Assembly: GCA_029977705.1 (NCBI GenBank)
Contig: JAPOKJ010000025.1
Location: 1 to 49,270, forward strand
Source of the DNA: Burkholderiales bacterium
GTDB taxonomy: Bacteria > Pseudomonadota > Gammaproteobacteria > Burkholderiales > Burkholderiaceae_E
Direction: 5' to 3'
Length of the DNA stretch: 49,270 nt
Made by a program: the position numbers and the translations under genes. Positions within the stretch are counted from its first letter, which is position 1. Each line of letters starts with the position of its first letter. Below are positions 44,218 to 49,270 of this stretch, piece after piece. Below the pieces are notes generated by a model. That model searched no databases. It saw only the letters and a list, made by a program, of their open reading frames with translations, and was not told the origin of the DNA.

Positions 44218-45504
44218 ATGGCAAGCAACAAGAACGAGCCGCTGCGCGGTGTGCGCGGCATGAACGACATCCTGCCGGCTGACGAGCCACTGTGGCAGCG
44301 TTTCGAGGACGCGGTGGCCGGCGTCATGAACGCCTACGCCTACCGGCGCATCCGGACCCCCATTCTCGAGCACACGCGGCTGTTCGTGCGCGGCATCGGC
44401 GAGGTCACCGACATCGTCGAAAAGGAGATGTACTCCTTTACCGATGCCCTCAATGGCGAGCATCTGAGCCTGCGCCCCGAGAACACGGCGGGCGTGGTCC
44501 GCTCGGTGATCGAGCACAACCTGCTGTACGACGGCCCGCGCAGGCTCTGGTACACCGGCCCGATGTTCCGTCATGAGCGGCCCCAGAAAGGACGCTATCG
44601 CCAGTTCCACCAGGTTGGTGCCGAGGCGATGGGCCTGACCGGCCCCGACATCGATGCCGAACTGATCCTGTTGTGCCAGCGGCTCTGGGATGACCTCGAC
44701 CTGCCGCCCGTCACGCTGGAGATCAACACCCTGGGCCAGGCGGCCGAGCGTGCCGCCCACCGGGCTGCCCTGATTGCACATTTCGAGGCCCATGCCGACC
44801 AGCTCGACGAAGATGCCCGCCGTCGCCTGCACAGCAATCCCCTGCGCATCCTCGATACCAAGAACCCGGCCATGCAGGGTCTTGCCGACAGCGCGCCCAA
44901 GCTGATCGACTTCCTCGGCGCCGAGTCGCTGGCCCATTTCGAGGGCCTTCAAAGGCTGCTCAAGTCGCAGAACATTCCCTTCCGGATCAATCCGCGCCTG
45001 GTACGCGGCCTCGACTACTACAACCTCACCGTCTTCGAGTGGATCTTCGATGGCCTGACCATCTGCGGCGGTGGCCGCTACGATCCGCTGATCGAGATGC
45101 TGGGCGGCAAGCCGGCGCCGGGCGTCGGCTTTGCGATCGGCGTCGAACGGGTGCTCGAGATCCTGCGCCGCCAGGAGCAATCGGCACCCTCGGTGGACGT
45201 GTATGTGGTGCAGCAGGGCGAGGCAGCCCTGGAGGCCGCCCTGCAATGCGCGGAGCGCCTGCGCGACTATGCGGTCTCGGTGCAGATGCATGCCGGCGGC
45301 GGCAGCTTCAAGTCGCAGATGAAGCGTGCCGACGGCAGCGGTGCCGCATATGCGATCATTCTGGGCGACAATGAGGTTGCCCAGGGTGTGGCCAGCGTCA
45401 AGGCCTTGCGGGAAGGGGGGCAGGCCGGCGCCTCGGGCGCACAGGTGAGCGTCCCCATGGCGCAGGTGGCCGACTACATCCGCGAGCGCATGCTCGGCCA
45501 GTAA
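44218..45504 (+). CDS. hisS: Histidyl-tRNA synthetase
   Basis: A 428-residue class II synthetase. Class II motif 1 region [15 protein letters not shown], motif 2 [17 protein letters not shown], histidine loops LVRGLDYYN and GGGRYDPL and motif 3 [12 protein letters not shown] are seen, then the anticodon-binding domain. ATG 44218 is taken; an in-frame TTG at 44209 overlaps the ispG stop and is less likely. Confidence 0.97.
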   Translation: MASNKNEPLRGVRGMNDILPADEPLWQRFEDAVAGVMNAYAYRRIRTPILEHTRLFVRGIGEVTDIVEKEMYSFTDALNGEHLSLRPENTAGVVRSVIEHNLLYDGPRRLWYTGPMFRHERPQKGRYRQFHQVGAEAMGLTGPDIDAELILLCQRLWDDLDLPPVTLEINTLGQAAERAAHRAALIAHFEAHADQLDEDARRRLHSNPLRILDTKNPAMQGLADSAPKLIDFLGAESLAHFEGLQRLLKSQNIPFRINPRLVRGLDYYNLTVFEWIFDGLTICGGGRYDPLIEMLGGKPAPGVGFAIGVERVLEILRRQEQSAPSVDVYVVQQGEAALEAALQCAERLRDYAVSVQMHAGGGSFKSQMKRADGSGAAYAIILGDNEVAQGVASVKALREGGQAGASGAQVSVPMAQVADYIRERMLGQ

Positions 45505-45565
45505 CCCCATCACAGACATAGGGCAAGGACCGCATCGGCCCTGCCAACGCATTGGAACCTACAGC

Positions 45566-46204
45566 ATGGCATTGAATCTTCAGGAACAGGACGAAGTCGA
45601 GAGTCTCAAGGCATTCTGGGGCAAGTACGGCAACTTCCTCATGGCGACGCTTACCGTCGTCCTGCTCGCGATCGCCGGATGGCGTGGCTGGAACTACTGG
45701 GAAGCCCGCCAGTCCGCAGAGGCCGCCGCCCTCTACGACGCACTGCGCGCTGCCGCCAATGCCAAGGATGTGGCCAAGGTCAAGGAGACCTCGGGCAACC
45801 TGTTCGAGCGCTTCGGCAATACCGCCTACGGACAGATGGCCGCCTTGCTGGCGGCCAGGGTCTACTTCGATGCCAACGACCTGAAAGCCGCCAAGCCGCC
45901 GCTTGAGTGGGCGGCCGGCAAAGCCCGCGACGAAGAGTTCCGGGTCACGGCCCGTCTTCGCCTGGCGAGCATCCTGATCGATGAAAAGGCCTTCGAAGAG
46001 GCGGCGCGCCAACTGGCCGGTCCGGTCCCCAAGGCCTTTGCCGGCGAGTTTGCCGATGTCAGGGGCGACCTGCTGGTGGCCCAGAACAAGCTCGCCGATG
46101 CCAAGGCCGCCTACAAGCAGGCCCTCGAGGCGCTCGTCGAAACCAGCCCGGTACGGCCGCTGGTCAAGATCAAGCTTGACGCCCTGTCCAGTGCAGGTGC
46201 CTGA
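45566..46204 (+). CDS. YfgM-family tetratricopeptide membrane protein
   Basis: A 212-residue bitopic protein: a short cytoplasmic start (LNLQEQDEVESLKAFWGKYG), one membrane helix (about 21-41) and a periplasmic TPR-like domain ending YKQALEALVETSPVRPLVKIKLDAL (in part). E. coli YfgM (AncA) associates with the SecYEG-PpiD complex. Position between hisS and bamB is conserved. Its stop overlaps a potential bamB start by one base (TGATG). Confidence 0.9.
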   Translation: MALNLQEQDEVESLKAFWGKYGNFLMATLTVVLLAIAGWRGWNYWEARQSAEAAALYDALRAAANAKDVAKVKETSGNLFERFGNTAYGQMAALLAARVYFDANDLKAAKPPLEWAAGKARDEEFRVTARLRLASILIDEKAFEEAARQLAGPVPKAFAGEFADVRGDLLVAQNKLADAKAAYKQALEALVETSPVRPLVKIKLDALSSAGA

Positions 46205-46275
46205 TGCCGGCGCCCGCCAGACGCCTGCCCGCTCCTGTTGCCGTTCCCGAAACCCACTCGTCAATCCAGGCCCTC

Positions 46276-47469
46276 ATGGTCAACACCTCCCTGATCGTCC
46301 AGCCGCCCGAGCGGCCCCTGGTTCGTCGTCAACTGCTGCGCCGTAGCCTGGGCTTGGGCGCCCTGGCCGGTGGCGCGGCGCTGGCCTCCGGTTGCAGCCT
46401 GTTTCCCTCCTCCAGCAAGGCCAAGCTGCCGGAATTGCCGGCACTGGCCGGCAACCGGCTGGCGATCGCCTGGCGGGCCCCCCACAACGGCGGAGGTTTC
46501 GGCATGACGCCGGCCTTTGCTGCCGGCAGCATCTTCAGTGCCGGGCGCGATGGCGTGATCAGCCGCCGCGATGCGGCCAGTGGCAGGCTGCTCTGGAGCA
46601 TCAATGCCGGCGTGCCCCTGGTCACGGGCGTGGGCTCCGATGGCGAACTGGTGGTGGTGGCCTCGCGTGATGGCCGTCTGCTGGCCTTTGACGGGCAGGG
46701 CAAGGCGCGCTGGACCCATGCGCTCACGACGGAAGCGGCCAGTGTGCCGGCCGTGGCGGTCGGTGTGGTGGTGGTGCGCACCTCGGACAACAAGACCATC
46801 GGCCTGGATGCTGAAAGCGGTCGCCGGCGCTGGATCTTTTCGCGTCAGAATGCCCCTGTGGTGGTGCGTCAGACCCACTCCGTGGCCATTGACGGCGCCT
46901 CGACCTTCGTCGGCCTGCCCGGCGGTCGCATGGTGGCCCTGTCGCTGCAAAATGGCGCCGTCCGCTGGGAGGCTGCCGTCTCCAACCCGCGCGGCGCCAC
47001 TGAAATCGAACGTATCAATGATGTCCTGGGCACACCGCTGATCTCCGGGCGCGACATCTGCGCATCCAGCTACCAGGGACGGGTCAGCTGCTTCGAGGTG
47101 TCCAGCGGTCGCCCGCAGTGGAGCCGCGAGTGGCAGGCGGTGGGCGGTGTCGAACTCGATGCCCGCAACCTTTACGCCAGTGATGCCCGTGGCCATGTCA
47201 GCTGCATGTCGCGCGCTTCAGCCGGCAATCCGGTCTGGACCCAGGAAAGCCTCAAGGGCCGAGAACTGACCGGCCCGATGGTGCTCGGGGGTCTGGTACT
47301 GGTGGGCGACAACACCGGCCTCATCCATGGCATGTCGAGCGCCGACGGCTCCCTGGTGGGGCGGCTGGCGGGCGATGGCTCCGCCGTGGTCGGAAGCGGC
47401 GTGAGCACCGGTGAGCTGGCGGTGTTCCAGACCAGCTCTGGCGAGCTGCTCGCGATCAGCGTTCGCTGA
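46276..47469 (+). CDS. bamB: Outer-membrane assembly lipoprotein BamB
   Basis: An eight-bladed PQQ-like beta-propeller lipoprotein of the BAM complex. The repeats are visible ([76 protein letters not shown]), with lipobox ALASGC. I prefer ATG 46276, which puts the lipid Cys at residue 40. ATG 46204 overlaps the yfgM stop and has an AGGTG site, but would put the Cys at 64. The signal contains RRSLGLGAL, so a Tat-like route is conceivable. Confidence 0.93.
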   Translation: MVNTSLIVQPPERPLVRRQLLRRSLGLGALAGGAALASGCSLFPSSSKAKLPELPALAGNRLAIAWRAPHNGGGFGMTPAFAAGSIFSAGRDGVISRRDAASGRLLWSINAGVPLVTGVGSDGELVVVASRDGRLLAFDGQGKARWTHALTTEAASVPAVAVGVVVVRTSDNKTIGLDAESGRRRWIFSRQNAPVVVRQTHSVAIDGASTFVGLPGGRMVALSLQNGAVRWEAAVSNPRGATEIERINDVLGTPLISGRDICASSYQGRVSCFEVSSGRPQWSREWQAVGGVELDARNLYASDARGHVSCMSRASAGNPVWTQESLKGRELTGPMVLGGLVLVGDNTGLIHGMSSADGSLVGRLAGDGSAVVGSGVSTGELAVFQTSSGELLAISVR

Positions 47470-47495
47470 TCGCCACCCCGGGGACCCCAGCGAAC

Positions 47496-48938
47496 ATGTC
47501 GAGATTGCCCGTATTGGCGCTGGTGGGACGACCCAATGTCGGCAAGTCGACGCTGTTCAATCGTCTGACGCGCAGCCGCAATGCCCTCGTGGCCGACTTG
47601 CCCGGACTGACCCGCGACCGGCAGTATGGACGTGGCCGCTCGGGCGAGCACCGCTTCATCGTCATCGATTCGGGGGGCTTCGAGCCGGTGGCCAAGGACG
47701 GCATCGCGGCCGAAATGGCGCGCCAGACCCGGCAGGCGATCGTCGAGGCCGATTTCGTGCTGTTCGTGGTCGACGGCCGCGAAGGTCTGACCCGTCGCGA
47801 CCAGGAAATCGCCGTCGAATTGCGGCGTGCCACGGCCAAGCCCCTGCTGGCGGTCAACAAGACCGAAGGCATGCAGCGCGCCCAGGTCACCGCTGAATTC
47901 CACGAGTTGGGCCTGGGCGATCCGATCGCCATCTCGGCCGCCCACGGCGATGGCGTTCGGGAACTGGTCGACCACCTGCTTGCCGACTGGGATTGGCCGA
48001 CCGGGCCGGCGTCCCCCGCCAGTGCTGACGAGCCAGCCGAGCTGGTCGAGCCGATGGCTGCGACGCCGCCCGTTGCGGCGGCAGCGTCCGAAGGCGCGCA
48101 AGCGGAGGAGCGTCGTGAGATTGCGCCGCCCCGCCAGACCCGGGTGGCGATCGTGGGGCGTCCCAATGTCGGCAAATCGACCCTGATCAACACCTTGCTG
48201 GGCGAGGAGAGGGTACTGGCCTATGACCAGCCCGGCACGACCCGCGATGCCATCGAGATCGAGTTCCGGCATCGTGACCGCGACTATGTGCTGATCGATA
48301 CAGCAGGCATCCGCAAGCGTGGCAAGGTCTCCGAGGCGATCGAGAAATTTTCGGTCATCAAGACCTTGCAGGCGATCGAGGACTGCAATGTCTGCATCCT
48401 GATGCTCGATGCCAGCCAGGATGTCTCCGACCAGGATGCCCACATTGCCGGCTACATCCTTGAGGCCGGCCGTGCCCTGGTCATCTCGATCAACAAGTGG
48501 GACAAGCTCGACGAAGGCCAGAAAGCCCGCGTCAAGGCCGACTTTCTTCGCAAGCTGCATTTCCTGTCCTTCGCCAGGGCTCATTTCACCAGCGCCCTGA
48601 AGGGCTTCGGGGTGGGTGCCATGATGCGCTCGGTCGATGAGGCTTTCGAAGCGGCCTACAAGAAGTTGTCCACGCCCAAGCTGACCCGCGCCCTGATCGA
48701 TGCAGTCGAGAAGCAGGCCCCGCCGCGGCATGGGCCGTTCCGCCCGAAGCTGCGCTATGCCCACCAGGGTGGCTCCAATCCGCCCATCATCGTGATCCAT
48801 GGCAATTCGCTCGATTACATCGCGGAGCCTTACCGGCGCTACCTCGAAAGCACCTTGCGCGAGAAATTTTCGCTGACCGGTACGCCGCTTCGCATCGAAT
48901 TCCGCAGCACGCTCAACCCCTACATCAGCGAGAAATAG
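47496..48938 (+). CDS. der: Ribosome biogenesis GTPase Der (EngA)
   Basis: A 480-residue double GTPase needed for 50S maturation. G domain 1 has GRPNVGKST, a PGLTRD switch and NKTEG (usually NKxD); G domain 2 has GRPNVGKST again, [20 protein letters not shown] and NKWD. Between them is an Ala/Glu/Pro-rich linker (about 170-205); the KH-like domain ends with [11 protein letters not shown]. Start ATG 47496. Confidence 0.97.
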   Translation: MSRLPVLALVGRPNVGKSTLFNRLTRSRNALVADLPGLTRDRQYGRGRSGEHRFIVIDSGGFEPVAKDGIAAEMARQTRQAIVEADFVLFVVDGREGLTRRDQEIAVELRRATAKPLLAVNKTEGMQRAQVTAEFHELGLGDPIAISAAHGDGVRELVDHLLADWDWPTGPASPASADEPAELVEPMAATPPVAAAASEGAQAEERREIAPPRQTRVAIVGRPNVGKSTLINTLLGEERVLAYDQPGTTRDAIEIEFRHRDRDYVLIDTAGIRKRGKVSEAIEKFSVIKTLQAIEDCNVCILMLDASQDVSDQDAHIAGYILEAGRALVISINKWDKLDEGQKARVKADFLRKLHFLSFARAHFTSALKGFGVGAMMRSVDEAFEAAYKKLSTPKLTRALIDAVEKQAPPRHGPFRPKLRYAHQGGSNPPIIVIHGNSLDYIAEPYRRYLESTLREKFSLTGTPLRIEFRSTLNPYISEK

Positions 48939-49058
48939 CGTCTGTCGGCCTGCTTGTGGGGTTTTCAGGCCAGAAATAGCCCGCGGATTTGCCGTCTTTT
49001 TTGCCGGGGATGGGCGTCCGTATGTGGCATGCTGGCCCCAATGCTCCGGTTTCGCGGC

Positions 49059-49087
49059 TTGGCGCGACCGGGACTCTTGGGTAACAT
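49059..49087 (+). promoter_or_regulatory. Candidate sigma-70 promoter of hfq
   Basis: TTGGCG, a 17-base spacer and TAACAT (4 of 6 matches for each hexamer) lie in the 217-base gap between der and hfq, placing transcription start about 60 bases before the hfq ATG. Nothing else recognisable lies in this gap. Confidence 0.45.
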
Positions 49088-49155
49088 TGAAAAAGTTCGC
49101 TTCGTACCCATTTGCGGGGGGCGTTCACCCATAACCTACAAAAATCGGAGCTCAA

Positions 49156-49224
49156 ATGAGCAACAAAGGGCAACTTCTACAAGACCCGTTCCTGAACCTC
49201 CTGCGCATCAGTTGCTTGCCCTGA
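49156..49224 (+). pseudogene. hfq: 5' fragment of hfq, reading broken near window edge
   Basis: The ATG at 49156 (GGAG 7 bases upstream) begins MSNKGQLLQDPFLN, the invariant Hfq N-terminus, and its place after der is where hfq is expected. After residue 14 the reading becomes LLRISCLP-stop, while Hfq normally continues with AxRKE(H/R)VPVS. The last 60-70 bases are visibly T-rich and unlike the neighbours in composition. Either an assembly junction at a contig end, an insertion, or genuine disruption; an artefact is most likely because hfq is rarely lost. Confidence 0.75.
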
Positions 49225-49270
49225 TTCTGATGGTTCCTGCTTGGACTTGGTTTCCTCTTGTTCCTTGGTC

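Noticed and set aside
42824-48800. Long minus-strand frames opposite ispG, hisS and der
   Set aside because: Shadows of well-identified conserved genes.
1-49270. tRNA, rRNA, CRISPR arrays, phage integrase or att sites
   Set aside because: None seen: no cloverleaf with CCA/GTTC signature, no regularly spaced repeats, no integrase.

Overview
This is a GC-rich chromosomal segment of a betaproteobacterium, most likely Burkholderiales. The evidence is: a Bug-family (TctC-type) periplasmic binding protein; the ndk-rlmN-pilW-rodZ-ispG-hisS-yfgM-bamB-der-hfq order; the prfB-lysS and recJ-rpfE pairs; and the pcm-nlpD-rlmD run. I see no rRNA, tRNA, CRISPR array or transposase. Genes are tightly packed and no gene-free stretch exceeds about 300 bases. 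Genus is not determinable by eye.

Layout. (1) 1-7.0 kb, catabolic cluster: a fused HyuA-HyuB oxoprolinase/hydantoinase (cut by the left edge) divergent from a LysR regulator, a kynureninase-family enzyme and a Bug-type solute-binding protein. (2) 7.0-14.1 kb, minus-strand housekeeping run: rpfE-like, recJ, an ExeA-like ATPase, prfB (with the classical +1 frameshift site) and lysS. (3) 14.3-19.8 kb, plus strand: lolC-lolD (lipoprotein export), tatD, comEC (DNA uptake). (4) 20.0-28.8 kb, mixed accessory and housekeeping: 3-hydroxybutyrate dehydrogenase, RidA-like, iron-binding SBP with a Fur box, patatin phospholipase, a 189-bp long inverted repeat, NarL-type regulator, dusA, DUF2069, YihY, alpha/beta hydrolase, metY. 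(5) 29.0-34.6 kb: a three-gene phosphorelay/chemosensory operon (pseudo-receiver plus receiver protein; MCP-like receptor without HAMP; CheA-like kinase without CheW-like domain). (6) 34.8-38.6 kb: CBS protein, pcm, nlpD, rlmD. (7) 38.7-49.2 kb: BI-1 family protein, then the conserved ndk-to-der series, ending in a broken hfq start at the right edge.

Most unusual content: the 29-34.6 kb operon looks like a stripped-down chemosensory system. It has a receptor with a chemotaxis-type signalling tip, a kinase with Hpt and CheA-type ATPase but no visible dimerisation or CheW-docking domain, and a regulator with a degenerate first receiver; no cheW, cheR or cheB is nearby. Second is the 189-bp palindrome at 23.4 kb, whose terminal repeats supply the TAG stop codons of both flanking convergent genes. 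Third is the association of a fused oxoprolinase with an orphan kynureninase-family enzyme and a Bug protein, preceded by a structured leader.
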